From Bacteroidota bacterium (GTDB lineage Bacteria; Bacteroidota; Bacteroidia; Chitinophagales; Chitinophagaceae): a stretch of 64,000 nucleotides of DNA. Position numbers and translations under genes: made by a program. Shown piece after piece: positions 23,341 to 31,807 of the stretch (positions within the stretch are counted from its first letter, which is position 1; every line of letters begins with the position of its first letter). Location: assembly GCA_016183765.1 (NCBI GenBank), contig JACPEA010000006.1, positions 1 through 64,000 on the forward strand, read 5' to 3'. The notes below the pieces were generated by a model. It was not told the origin of the DNA. It did not search any database and saw only the letters and a program-made list of their open reading frames with translations.

Positions 23341-23781
23341 CTAGTCTCCCCATATCTCCGCATGCCGGGCAAAATAGGGGATGGCGAAAGCGCCCATCAG
23401 CCCGGTGAGCAGTTCGAGACCGAGGGTGAGGCCACGGGCACTGGGGGGCATGGGATTGCCGGTGGGTAACATATTGGGACCAAGCGGGACCAGGGCCACC
23501 ACCAGGGTCAGTACCAGGCAGAGCGAGATGTAAACAAATAGTCCTTTACGTACAAACTGCATGATGAGTGAATACACAATACCACCTACTACCAGCGTAG
23601 GGATGGTGAAGAAGATGATGGAGTTGATGTTGATATATTCGGCAAACTCATACCCGGTGATCTTCCGGTAAACCAGGTCGAAGATCAGTCCGATAATGGC
23701 GGTGGCGATACCCACGAACAGACCACCCAGGATCCCCCGGGTAGAAATGGAATAACGGTATGCCGTTGAATTGTTTTCCAT
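23341..23781 (-). CDS. Hypothetical polytopic membrane protein, 146 aa
   Basis: The protein has four predicted spans (about 14-34, 48-70, 82-100, 118-138) and only short loops. I do not recognise a named family. The N-terminus (MENNSTAYRYSISTRGILGG) is polar and probably cytoplasmic. It may share a transcript with the serine hydrolase downstream on the same strand, but about 240 bases of repeat DNA lie between. Confidence 0.6.
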   Translation of the reverse strand: MENNSTAYRYSISTRGILGGLFVGIATAIIGLIFDLVYRKITGYEFAEYININSIIFFTIPTLVVGGIVYSLIMQFVRKGLFVYISLCLVLTLVVALVPLGPNMLPTGNPMPPSARGLTLGLELLTGLMGAFAIPYFARHAEIWGD

Positions 23782-23946
23782 GGAAAAGGTTTTTGGTTAG
23801 GAAATGGATACGGAAGACCGTGGTAACAGGAAAGCCAGGCAAGAGGAGATATCCGGTGGGTTGGTTTGTAAAAATTACCGTTTTTTATTGAAATAAGCAA
23901 TAGTTCACCCCGGTTTGTTCCTGTTATTCTCTTAGTTTACTATTGT

Positions 23947-24024
23947 TTTGTTCGCCCCCGCTTCGCCTTTTCTTCGCTCCGTGGCCGGTAAATCAGCGAA
24001 AAAGGCGAAGCGGGGGCGAACAAA
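23947..24024. repeat. Perfect 25 bp inverted repeat
   Basis: Arms 23947-23971 and 24000-24024 are exactly complementary (TTTGTTCGCCCCCGCTTCGC at the outer end). CTTCGCT and AGCGAA extend pairing into the 28-base loop. It lies between divergent genes, so it is not an ordinary terminator. Its right arm overlaps the first copy of the direct repeat at 23989-24226; the second copy keeps only a reduced form of this arm. Confidence 0.85.
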
Positions 24025-24226
24025 GGGTAGTAAAAAGGTATAGCCGGAACGAAGGAATAACGAAGCAATAATGAAGGAAGAACGAAGGGATAACGAAGGA
24101 GGGGCGTCTCACAGAAGAAAATCAAATGCACCTGCCCTGTGGAAGCTGTGGGTATGGCAACTGTAAGCTTTTCAGGCTGGAAGCCTGGGGATAGGCGTCA
24201 CTCGGCGGAGCCGAGCGACTGCTCCG
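23989..24226. repeat. Direct repeat, copy 1, left of the beta-helix gene
   Basis: This ~238 bp copy matches 25601-25814 in the same orientation. The last ~130 bp (from GGAGGGGCGTCTCACAG through GCGACTGCTCCG) are near identical, including a nested hairpin (GGCTTCCAGCC type) and CTCGGCGGAGCCGAG. The 5' part is richer in GAAGGAATAACGAAG words. Confidence 0.9.
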
Positions 24227-24450
24227 GAACGAAGGAAGAACAGCCGGGTCGTAAAAAGGGTGTTTTTCACGTTTTCTTTGTGGATGCAATCCATTACCTT
24301 GGTTGGGAAATTAATTGTATGCGATTGTTGTAACCATTGCCGCTTTGAAAGCGATTTCCTAATCATTCCAATGGTCAACCGTTTAACCAATATTTCTAAT
24401 CACTAAGCCTCAAAACTTAACTCGTAAAGGGTTGCTTTTTCGTTGCACGT

Positions 24451-25578
24451 ATGTCAAATATTCGTATATTATTGATTCTGATACTGTTTGCAAGCTGTAA
24501 AAAAGCGGTGACCCCACCTGACCTGCCTTTTCCGGAACTGACAATCGATTTCCCCTGTGTAAATGTTAAGGACTGCGGCGCAGTTGGCAATGGAGTAACT
24601 GATGACAGCAAAGCATTCGAATTGGCTATGGACAAAGCGGATTCTCTTAAATGGCCGGTCTATATTCCGATCGGTGTTTATAAAGCACGTATTCTTCTGT
24701 CACATAACGGTCTGAATTTGATCGGGGGGCAACAACCAGGTGCAGGTCTGTCTGCCGGCAGTATCATACTTGGCAAAATTGATTGTAACTACAAGCAAAA
24801 TGTGATCATTCAAAATCTTGGTATAGATTCCCGTGGTCAGCTGGCGCCTGCAGACGATGCGGCATTATCCTCCGGCACTAAAGATGGGACGCTTTTTTTA
24901 GGCCAGCAGTTTAAAAACATAAGCATTATAGGGGATGGGTATGCGGGTTATAAACATGGCATACTTTGCCAGGCGGGCACAGGCATTGGTATTAAAAATG
25001 TTATTGTGTCCTCGTTTTATCACGGTATCGCCATACGGTCCAGTGATGTGACCATTGATAGTGTTGCTGTAAATTATTGTGGTTTTACGTCAATAGTGAT
25101 CAAATCCGACCGGGGTAAAAACATACTTACCCAAAATGTATCTGTAAACAATGTTACCATCAAAGGGGATCCCCGGAATCCTTATAACCGTGGGGGGGAA
25201 GTTTTAGTGGTATCCTATGGAGATCCGCAGAGCCAGACAAAAAATGTGCATATTCAGAACGTTGTTAGTAATTATGGGAGTGAAGCCTGTGTAAAAGTGC
25301 AACAGGTACAGGGAACGGTAAACAATGTTTCGATTCAAAACTGTTTTGCACAAAACCAGGGGGACAATTCAATAAGAGCCTGTTATGATGTGGACGGCGG
25401 ATCGGATATTACATTTACAAATTGTACTGCCGATAACTCACTTGGTTACGGTTTCAGGTGTACTGGCACGGTTCGTAATGTGAGGGTCCAGCATTCTATC
25501 GAAAAAAAATCGGGAGTTGGCGCCTGGACAGGATCATTTACTTACCTGCAATTGAATGGTGTAGAAATCATTAAGTGA
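24451..25578 (+). CDS. Lipoprotein with right-handed beta-helix (pectate-lyase-3 / GH28-like)
   Basis: The protein is 375 residues. The N-terminus ILLILILFASCKK is a lipoprotein signal with the acylated cysteine near residue 16. NVKDCGAVGNGVTDDSKAFE (about 38-57) is the hallmark opening of Pectate_lyase_3-type beta-helices, and repeated turns with NV/IQN follow to the end (VIIQNLGIDS, VHIQNVVSNY, VSIQNCFAQN). Such proteins bind or cleave polysaccharides; catalytic residues are not obvious. The gene is more AT-rich than its neighbours and is enclosed by two long direct repeats (23989-24226 and 25601-25814), so I suspect it arrived as a cassette. Confidence 0.85.
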   Translation: MSNIRILLILILFASCKKAVTPPDLPFPELTIDFPCVNVKDCGAVGNGVTDDSKAFELAMDKADSLKWPVYIPIGVYKARILLSHNGLNLIGGQQPGAGLSAGSIILGKIDCNYKQNVIIQNLGIDSRGQLAPADDAALSSGTKDGTLFLGQQFKNISIIGDGYAGYKHGILCQAGTGIGIKNVIVSSFYHGIAIRSSDVTIDSVAVNYCGFTSIVIKSDRGKNILTQNVSVNNVTIKGDPRNPYNRGGEVLVVSYGDPQSQTKNVHIQNVVSNYGSEACVKVQQVQGTVNNVSIQNCFAQNQGDNSIRACYDVDGGSDITFTNCTADNSLGYGFRCTGTVRNVRVQHSIEKKSGVGAWTGSFTYLQLNGVEIIK

Positions 25579-25600
25579 GTTCCCTGCCCCATTGAATGGA

Positions 25601-25814
25601 TAAATCAGTGAAAAAGGCGAAGAAAGGGTAATAAAAAGGCATAGCCGGAACTAAGTAATAACGAAGCAATAATGAAGCAATAACGAAGGAGGGGTGTCTC
25701 ACAGAAGAAAATCAAATGCATTTGCCCTGGAAGCTGTGGGCATGGCAACTGTAAGCTTTTCAGGCTGGAAGCCTGGGGATAGGCGTCACTCGGCGGAGCC
25801 GAGCGACTGCTCCG
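25601..25814. repeat. Direct repeat, copy 2, right of the beta-helix gene
   Basis: Same orientation as copy 1 at 23989-24226. It begins 23 bases after the beta-helix stop, lacks about 25 bp of the word-repeat section, and ends at the same CTGCTCCG. A further word-repeat tract (TTCATCATTCATCATTC and TTGTTCCTTGTTCC words, about 25851-25945) follows to the stop of the next gene. Confidence 0.9.
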
Positions 25815-25946
25815 AGAGCGCGCAGCTTCGCAGCGGTCAATCATAAAAACCACTTCATCATTCCTTACCTGCCTGCCGTCAGGCAGGTTCATCATTCATC
25901 ATTCATCATTTCTTGTTCCTTGTTCCTTGTTCCTCTGTTCCTCTGT

Positions 25947-26831
25947 TCAATTTCCCACTGTTTTTTCCACGATCTCCGGAAAATACCGGTGTTCCAGCGC
26001 ATGGATCTTTTGGGCCAGCTCTTCGGGGGTATCGCCGGGTGCTACGGGGCAGCGGGCCTGGAAAATCGGGGTTCCCTCATCAAAATGCTCATTAACATAA
26101 TGTATGGTGATCCCGCTTTCTTTTTCGCCGGCGGCGATAACGGCTTCATGCACCCGCATACCATACATACCCTTGCCGCCATATTTGGGCAGGAGGGCGG
26201 GGTGTATGTTGATGATCTTATCCGGGTAAGCTTTTATCAGTGCATCGGGTACTTTCCAGAGAAAACCGGCCAGTACAATGAAGCGGATATGGTGTTCCTG
26301 TAATTCGGCCAGGTAGGCATCTCCCTTAAAAAAACGCTCTTTTTCGATCAGCAGGGTGGGGATTTGATGGGTCCTGGCAATAGCAAGCACTCCTGCACCG
26401 GGTTTATTGCATACGATCAGTGCCACCTGTATGGAAACATGTCCTTTCAGGTGTTCAATTATCTTCCGGGCATTGGAACCGGCGCCGGAGGCGAAAATAG
26501 CGATGGCGGTAGGGGGCTTTGTATGGGTAGTTTTTGGGGCAAGGCTGGTAAATCCCAGTCTGAAAAGCAGTTTTTTCTCGTATTTCCAGAAAAAAGCCCA
26601 CTGGCCCAGCAGAAAACCATAGCTAAGCAGGATCACCTGGTAGCCAAACAGCAGCATACCCACCCGTAACAGCAGTTTCCAGAGCCAGAAACTGGTCTCG
26701 TCCATGCCTAACCAACTGGTAATGTATCGGGTAAGCGTGGCGGTGGTGATTCCGGTAAGACCAAAAACAATAAAAAGTATCCAGAATTGACGGGTGCTTA
26801 CCCCCCATTTTTCCTGCAGGCGTTTAAACAT
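25947..26831 (-). CDS. purN: DUF6787 membrane domain fused to phosphoribosylglycinamide formyltransferase (PurN)
   Basis: The protein is 294 residues; stand-alone PurN is about 190-215. Residues 1-100 form a two- to three-span membrane domain beginning FKRLQEKWGVSTRQFWILF, which I recognise as the DUF6787 type. Residues about 108-294 are a complete GART domain: ASGAGSNA near 114-121, catalytic Asn208 and His210 in NIHPALLP, and Asp251 in HFDEG. It transfers a formyl group from 10-formyl-THF to GAR in purine synthesis. The fusion would place this cytosolic step at the inner membrane. The frame is continuous; I see no sign of an error at the junction. Confidence 0.9.
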   Translation of the reverse strand: MFKRLQEKWGVSTRQFWILFIVFGLTGITTATLTRYITSWLGMDETSFWLWKLLLRVGMLLFGYQVILLSYGFLLGQWAFFWKYEKKLLFRLGFTSLAPKTTHTKPPTAIAIFASGAGSNARKIIEHLKGHVSIQVALIVCNKPGAGVLAIARTHQIPTLLIEKERFFKGDAYLAELQEHHIRFIVLAGFLWKVPDALIKAYPDKIINIHPALLPKYGGKGMYGMRVHEAVIAAGEKESGITIHYVNEHFDEGTPIFQARCPVAPGDTPEELAQKIHALEHRYFPEIVEKTVGN

Positions 26832-27069
26832 GCTTCAAAAATGGGATAAAAATCTGACTAATCTTTTGCCATTTGGCAAATAAACAGTTCCGATCAATAT
26901 CGTTCCAATTTCATGACATGTTTTGCAAGGACCCAGCCCGTATTGGCTGAAATGCAGGCCTGGCAAGGATAAAAAAATTTTTTAGCCTTGGAGTTTTTGT
27001 CAGCTTCCTGTCATATTTTTGCAGCCGTTCACGGATATTTTTCCACACCAAGAACCACAGTTTGTGAAT

Positions 27070-28323
27070 ATGATATCTTTTAGACGTTTCGCCAAAACAA
27101 GCCTTACCGGAACTATTCTTTTCCTGGGTTTTTCTCTGGGTACCACAGCAAATGCACAAGACGGAAAAACACTTTTCCAGACCAATTGTGCGGCTTGCCA
27201 CGCGGTGCATAAAAAGTCCACCGGACCGGCCCTGGCTGGTGTGGAAGATCGCTGGACCGACAAGGCCAAACTGCACGCCTGGATCAAGAACAGTGCTGCC
27301 GTGTTAAAGTCTGGCGATAAGTACGCCAATGACCTGTACCAGGAGTACAGCAAAACCGCGATGCCGGCTTTCTCAAGCCTGTCAGACGGCGATATTGATG
27401 CCCTCCTGGCCTATATCAAGTCTGTACCTGCCCCCGGTGCTGCTGTACCCGGAGCGGCTGCCGCTGCTGCGCCAGCTGCTGAAGGCGACAATACCCTGTT
27501 ATTTGGTATCCTCACCCTGATCCTGGCCGTTGTGGCCCTGATCCTGTTACAGGTGAATGCCAACCTGAAGAGATTATCCGACGAGCGCGAAGGATTTGCG
27601 CCTGTTGAGCCGGTTCCTTTCTGGAGGAACAAGGCATATATCGCTTTTGTGACCGTGATCCTGTTCATCGTGGGTGGTTACCTTACTTCCAAAGGCGCTA
27701 TGGCACTGGGCCGCAGCAAGGATTACCAGCCCGTTCAGCCGATCTACTATTCTCATAAGGTACACGCAGGTGTTAACCAGATCAACTGCCAGTATTGCCA
27801 TACCGGTGTTTACCAGGGCAAACAGGCCACCATCCCTTCCGTGAATGTTTGTATGAACTGTCACATGAACATCAACGAGTACAAAGGAGAAAAACTGTAC
27901 AATGAGGATGGTAAAGAGGTAGACGGTACCGCCGAGATCAAAAAATTATACAAATACGCAGGATTTGAAGAGGGTAAACCCTGGGATGCCACAAAGGCCA
28001 AGCCGATCGAGTGGGCCCGTATCCACAACCTGCCCGACCACGTATATTTCAATCACTCACAACACGTAAAAGCAGGACAGGTTGCCTGTCAGACCTGCCA
28101 CGGCGAGATCCAGAAGATGGACGAAGTAAAACAGTTCTCCGACCTGAGCATGGGCTGGTGCATAAACTGTCACCGCGAAACCAAAGTGCAGTTCAAAGAC
28201 AACGGGTTTTACAGTATTTACGAGAAATACCATCAGGACCTGAAGTCTGGTAAGATCGACAGTGCAAAAGGCATCACTGTTGAGAAGATCGGTGGTACAG
28301 AGTGTCAAAAATGTCACTATTAA
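27070..28323 (+). CDS. actA: Alternative complex III subunit ActA, multiheme cytochrome c
   Basis: The protein is 417 residues from the ATG at 27070, which precedes a signal peptide ending TANAQ. The first domain is a monoheme cytochrome c (CAACH at about 40-44, axial Met in TAMPAF). It is followed by an Ala/Pro linker, two spans (about 145-165 and 192-212), and a five-heme C-terminal domain with CQYCH, CMNCH, CQTCH, CINCH and a final CQKCHY. That makes six CxxCH sites. It wires electrons from the quinol site to the oxidase. It is the first gene of the act operon. Confidence 0.92.
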   Translation: MISFRRFAKTSLTGTILFLGFSLGTTANAQDGKTLFQTNCAACHAVHKKSTGPALAGVEDRWTDKAKLHAWIKNSAAVLKSGDKYANDLYQEYSKTAMPAFSSLSDGDIDALLAYIKSVPAPGAAVPGAAAAAAPAAEGDNTLLFGILTLILAVVALILLQVNANLKRLSDEREGFAPVEPVPFWRNKAYIAFVTVILFIVGGYLTSKGAMALGRSKDYQPVQPIYYSHKVHAGVNQINCQYCHTGVYQGKQATIPSVNVCMNCHMNINEYKGEKLYNEDGKEVDGTAEIKKLYKYAGFEEGKPWDATKAKPIEWARIHNLPDHVYFNHSQHVKAGQVACQTCHGEIQKMDEVKQFSDLSMGWCINCHRETKVQFKDNGFYSIYEKYHQDLKSGKIDSAKGITVEKIGGTECQKCHY

Positions 28324-28490
28324 TTAGCTGACAACCGGAAGTTTGAAGGTCTGACCATGATTTTCGAACCTTGTGTTCAAATGATTTTTTAGAAAAGCAG
28401 TATCATAATAGTATTAAAGAAGGAGAGGATTTTTGAGAAGCTTAACCGGCATTTTCAAATTTTCACATTCTCAAATTTTCAAATTAGCAT

Positions 28491-31400
28491 ATGGAGCAAA
28501 AAAAGCACTGGCAAAGTTTTGGAGAGCTGAATCAGTCAGACGCATACAACAAGGATGTGAAAGATGAATTCAGGGAAGACCTACCTTTTGTTGCCGATGA
28601 AAGCAAAAGCACCAGCTTTTTAGAAGCAAAAGCGCCCAGGAGAGACTTTTTAAAGTACCTCGGTTTCAGCACCGCCGCTGCCGCTGCAGCAGCCAGCTGT
28701 GAAATGCCTATAAAAAAGGCCATCCCCTTTGCCAATAAGCCGGAAGATGTAGTGCCTGGTGTTTCCAAATACTATGCTACCACCTATGTTCAGGACGGTG
28801 ATGTGGTAAGTGTTCTGGCCAAAGTCCGCGACGGTCGTCCCATCAAAATAGAAGGTAATGACCTGAGCCCGATCACCAAAGGCGGTACTTCCGCCCGTGT
28901 ACAGGCTTCTGTACTTGACCTGTACGATACCGCACGCCTGCGTTTCCCTACCATCGACGGTAAGGAAGTGACTTTTGAAGCGATCGACAAAGCCGTTGCC
29001 GGTGCCATTTCCGGTCCGGTGGTTGTGTTGACCAGCACAGTTACCTCTCCTTCTACCAAAGCCACTATTGACCAGTTTGTTGCCAAATATCCCGGAAGCC
29101 GCCACGTGACCTACGATGCGATCTCCTATAGCGGTATGTTACTGGCCAATGAAGCCACTTACGGTAAAAAAGCCATTCCATCCTACCATTTCGAGAATGC
29201 CAAAGCGATCGTTAGCATTGGCGCCGATTTCCTGGGTACCTGGCTGAGCCCGGTAGAATTTGCCAGGCAATATGCAACCGGTAAGAAATTAGACGAGAAG
29301 AACCCCGAGATGAGCAAACACATTCATTTTGAAGCTGTGGCCAGTCTCACCGGTTCCAACGCCGATGAAAAATATTTACACCGTCCCTCTGAAACAGGAG
29401 CGGTGGTGGCTGCCTTATTAAGCGCCGTTAACGGCCAGGCAGTAACGCTTTCCGATGCCAAACTGAAAGCAGGCGTTGAGAAAGCAGCCAAAGCGCTGAA
29501 CGAGCACAAAGGCGCAGCCCTGGTAGTTTGCGGAAGCAATGACGTGAACGTCCAGATCATCGTGAACGCCATCAATGAAGCGATCGGTGCCGGTGGTAAA
29601 ACCATCGACTGGTCCGTTACTTTACAAACCCGCCAGGGTGTTGATGCAGACTTTACCCAACTGGTGGGAGATATGAATGCCGGTTCAGTAGGTACCCTGC
29701 TGGTCTATGGCGCTAACCCTGCCTATACCTGGTATGATGCGGCGCAATTCAAAACAGGCCTGAAAAAAGTAAGAACAACCGTTTCTTTCAATACCAAAAT
29801 GGATGAGACCACGGAACTGTGCAAATACGTAGTTCCTGATCATCATTACCTGGAAAGCTGGGGTGATGCCGAACCTGTTACCGGTCATTATTCCTTTATC
29901 CAGCCTACCATCTATCCTTTATTCAAGACCCGCCAGTGGCAGGACAGCCTCCTGAAATGGAGTGGTGCCACCACCGATTACCTGGCTTTCCTGAAAACAT
30001 TCTGGAGCGCCAAAGTGGGTGGAGAGACCGGATGGGACAAAGCCCTGCAGGACGGTGTGATCAATCCGGCCGCCGGTGTTGCTGCCGGTGCAGCCTTCAA
30101 TGGTGGTGCAGTGGCCGGTGCAGTGGCTGCAGCGGGTACCGCTAAAAAAGGCGGTGAAGTGGAACTGGTGCTCTATGAAAAAATTGCGATCGGTGCCGGA
30201 CAAGGTGCCGCTAACCCATGGCTGCAGGAGTTACCCGACCCGGTTACCCGCGCTACCTGGGATAACTACGTGATCATATCGCCAGCCCTGGCAAGGACCC
30301 TGTTGCACATTGACCTGAACAACGGTGGCCAGGCGGATGCTTATGAAGTGAATCCTCCGAAGAAAGTGGTAAAAGTTACCGTGAATGGCAAGAGCGTTGA
30401 ACTGCCTGCCCTGATCATACCCGGAACCCATCCCAATACCATCGGTATTGCGGTTGGTTACGGAAGAAGCGAGAAAATGGGTAAGTCTGTGGTAGGAACC
30501 GGTAAGAACGTGTTCCCGCTGGCTTCCCTGGACGGCGCAACCGTCAACTTCACCAACGTAAATGTTACCATTACTGCCACCGGCGATAAATACCCGGTAG
30601 CTTTAACCCAGACACATAGCCGCTACGATACCACACAGGGTAACCGTACGGAAGTGATGAAAGAACTGACACTGGCCGAATACAAAGCACATCCCACCGA
30701 GATCCGCGAAGAGCGTGAAGCCGAGCTGAAACCCTGGGGTGGACTGGAGAAATTCGAGAGCCAGGGTACCATTTATCCTGTGTACGACAGACCAGGCATC
30801 AAATGGGGCATGAGCGTAGACCTGAACACCTGTAACGGTTGTGGCGCCTGCGTGGTGGCCTGTACCGCAGAGAACAACGTTTCTGTGGTAGGTAAACCGG
30901 AAGTACTGCGCGGACACGAAATGCAGTGGCTGCGTATTGACCGCTATTTCAGCGGCGACATGGACAACCCGAACGTGGTGTTCCAGCCCATGATGTGCCA
31001 GCACTGTGATAACGCTCCCTGTGAGAACGTTTGCCCGGTAGCCGCTACCAACCACAGCAGCGAAGGTTTGAACCAGATGACCTATAACCGTTGTATCGGT
31101 ACCAGGTATTGTGCCAACAACTGTCCGTATAAAGTGCGTCGTTTCAACTGGGCCGATTACAACGGTTCCGACAGCTTCCCTGATAACCAGGTGGGTATTG
31201 TGAACGATGTGGTACTGGATATGAGCGATGACCTGACCCGCATGGTACTGAACCCCGATGTTACGGTGCGTGCCCGTGGTGTGATCGAGAAATGTTCTTT
31301 CTGCGTACAGCGTTTACAGGCCAGCAAACTGGTTGCCAAGAACGACAGCAGACCGATGGTTGACAGCGATATCAAAGTGGCTTGCCAGCAGGCTTGTCCT

Positions 31401-31619
31401 ACCAACGCCATCACATTCGGTAATGCCAATGATGCCAACAGCGCTATTGCCAAAGCAAGGGTAGAGAACCCGAACCGCCAGTTCTATGTGCTGGAGCAAC
31501 TGCACGTACTGCCTAATGTGACCTATATGGCAAAAGTGCGTAACCTGGAAGAAGAACACCCTGCAGCCGGTGCTAAGGCAGAAGGAGCCGGGAAAAAAGA
31601 AGCAGCGGCGCATCAATAG
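28491..31619 (+). CDS. actB: Alternative complex III subunit ActB, iron-sulfur protein
   Basis: The protein is 1042 residues. An altered twin-arginine signal (RRDFLKYLGFSTAAAAAA) ends in a possible lipobox cysteine, as noted for 'TAT-variant-translocated' ActB proteins. Residues about 80-760 are a molybdopterin-oxidoreductase-like fold that carries no cofactor in this family. The C-terminal ferredoxin part has four cysteine groups (CNGCGACVVAC; CQHCDNAPCENVC; CIGTRYCANNC; CSFC...CQQAC), giving three [4Fe-4S] and one [3Fe-4S] in known complexes. An Ala/Lys-rich tail ends the protein. It is the peripheral electron-transfer subunit. Confidence 0.93.
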   Translation: MEQKKHWQSFGELNQSDAYNKDVKDEFREDLPFVADESKSTSFLEAKAPRRDFLKYLGFSTAAAAAAASCEMPIKKAIPFANKPEDVVPGVSKYYATTYVQDGDVVSVLAKVRDGRPIKIEGNDLSPITKGGTSARVQASVLDLYDTARLRFPTIDGKEVTFEAIDKAVAGAISGPVVVLTSTVTSPSTKATIDQFVAKYPGSRHVTYDAISYSGMLLANEATYGKKAIPSYHFENAKAIVSIGADFLGTWLSPVEFARQYATGKKLDEKNPEMSKHIHFEAVASLTGSNADEKYLHRPSETGAVVAALLSAVNGQAVTLSDAKLKAGVEKAAKALNEHKGAALVVCGSNDVNVQIIVNAINEAIGAGGKTIDWSVTLQTRQGVDADFTQLVGDMNAGSVGTLLVYGANPAYTWYDAAQFKTGLKKVRTTVSFNTKMDETTELCKYVVPDHHYLESWGDAEPVTGHYSFIQPTIYPLFKTRQWQDSLLKWSGATTDYLAFLKTFWSAKVGGETGWDKALQDGVINPAAGVAAGAAFNGGAVAGAVAAAGTAKKGGEVELVLYEKIAIGAGQGAANPWLQELPDPVTRATWDNYVIISPALARTLLHIDLNNGGQADAYEVNPPKKVVKVTVNGKSVELPALIIPGTHPNTIGIAVGYGRSEKMGKSVVGTGKNVFPLASLDGATVNFTNVNVTITATGDKYPVALTQTHSRYDTTQGNRTEVMKELTLAEYKAHPTEIREEREAELKPWGGLEKFESQGTIYPVYDRPGIKWGMSVDLNTCNGCGACVVACTAENNVSVVGKPEVLRGHEMQWLRIDRYFSGDMDNPNVVFQPMMCQHCDNAPCENVCPVAATNHSSEGLNQMTYNRCIGTRYCANNCPYKVRRFNWADYNGSDSFPDNQVGIVNDVVLDMSDDLTRMVLNPDVTVRARGVIEKCSFCVQRLQASKLVAKNDSRPMVDSDIKVACQQACPTNAITFGNANDANSAIAKARVENPNRQFYVLEQLHVLPNVTYMAKVRNLEEEHPAAGAKAEGAGKKEAAAHQ

Positions 31620-31807
31620 TGTGAATGGGCAATTGTGAATGTTTGTTTGACAATTCACCATTGACAATTCACGAATGACGATTCACAAAGCCGGGGGGCG
31701 AGCCAGGGTACAAGTGTGCGACGCAACGAAGCTGAAGAAAGAAGAAAAGTTGATTCAATAAAAATACTGTTCCGCCGCAAGCGGGATGGACCCATAAACA
31801 AGACCAG

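Noticed and set aside
23947..24024. Transcription terminator
   Set aside because: It lies between divergent genes, and the T-runs are inside the arms, not after them.
25605..25895. A 96-residue minus-strand frame across the second direct repeat
   Set aside because: The frame is made of repeat DNA, and its counterpart in the first copy is broken.
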